This document shows positions 22,784 to 22,837 of a stretch of 22,837 nt of DNA, in pieces (position 1 is the stretch's first letter; every line of letters starts with the position of its first letter). The position numbers and the translations under genes are program-made. The notes under the pieces are model-generated. The model was not told the DNA's origin, made no database searches, and saw nothing but the letters and a program-made list of their open reading frames with translations. This DNA is from Roseivirga sp. UBA7431 (GTDB lineage Bacteria > Bacteroidota > Bacteroidia > Cytophagales > Cyclobacteriaceae): positions 1-22,837 of the forward strand of contig DLQN01000032.1 in the NCBI GenBank assembly GCA_002477595.1, in the 5' to 3' direction.

Positions 22784-22837
22784 CATCCCGTTTGAATGAG
22801 ACGGTAACAAGTTTTGAAGTGTCAAAAAAAGAATTGA

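Overview
The window looks like chromosomal DNA of a marine-type Bacteroidota, most likely order Cytophagales (Roseivirga/Marivirga/Fulvivirga-like; this placement is an inference). The signs are the Bacteroidota promoter element TAnnTTTG upstream of several genes, little Shine-Dalgarno signal, lineage-typical families (DUF4296 lipoprotein, DUF2480, BatA/DUF58 cluster), and the rpmH-rnpA-S41 peptidase linkage. I see no phage, insertion sequence, CRISPR array or rRNA. Most of it is ordinary housekeeping DNA; the unusual part is about 400 bases around a tRNA gene.

Layout. 1-3017: the end of an unrecognised gene, then a tightly overlapping minus-strand trio (DUF58 protein, single-span exported-domain protein, BatA-like VWA protein). 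3018-5890: divergent DUF4296 lipoprotein and MutS2, overlapping by one base. 6009-7274: minus-strand acetyl-CoA hydrolase/CoA-transferase. 7275-7523: a divergent regulatory region with a CAAACGTTTG palindrome. 7524-9167: a GT35 alpha-glucan phosphorylase homologue with threonine where the PLP-binding lysine should be. 9168-9587: a mosaic of terminators, an intact tRNA-Val(GAC), short palindromes and broken copies of the same tRNA on both sides. 9588-12177: a small membrane protein and an exported M1 metallopeptidase on the minus strand. 12287-14219: secreted PhoD-like phosphatase and glycerophosphodiester phosphodiesterase. 14300-16471: a GNAT-like protein and a PfkB/adenosine-kinase-like sugar kinase. 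16535-18286: cytosolic M61 glycyl aminopeptidase with PDZ. 18394-22705: rpmH, rnpA, S41 C-terminal processing peptidase, TSUP permease, tsaB and DUF2480 on one strand. The last 130 bases hold a promoter for a gene beyond the window.

How the genes fit together. The BatA trio is probably a membrane-associated stress/aerotolerance-type complex, without its usual MoxR ATPase in view. PhoD-like phosphatase and GDPD may together release phosphate from organic phosphorus outside the cytoplasm. The rpmH-to-DUF2480 run combines translation (L34), tRNA maturation (RNase P protein), tRNA t6A modification (TsaB) and envelope proteolysis. A hairpin whose loop is the rpmH stop codon may separate L34 expression from that of the genes behind it.

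Three long reading frames have apparent starts at TTG. For the M1 peptidase and PhoD-like genes I moved the start to an internal ATG directly before a signal peptide. For rnpA I kept the TTG but note a GTG nine bases on. The two items most worth checking are the phosphorylase homologue lacking the PLP lysine and the broken tRNA-Val copies interrupted by palindromes.
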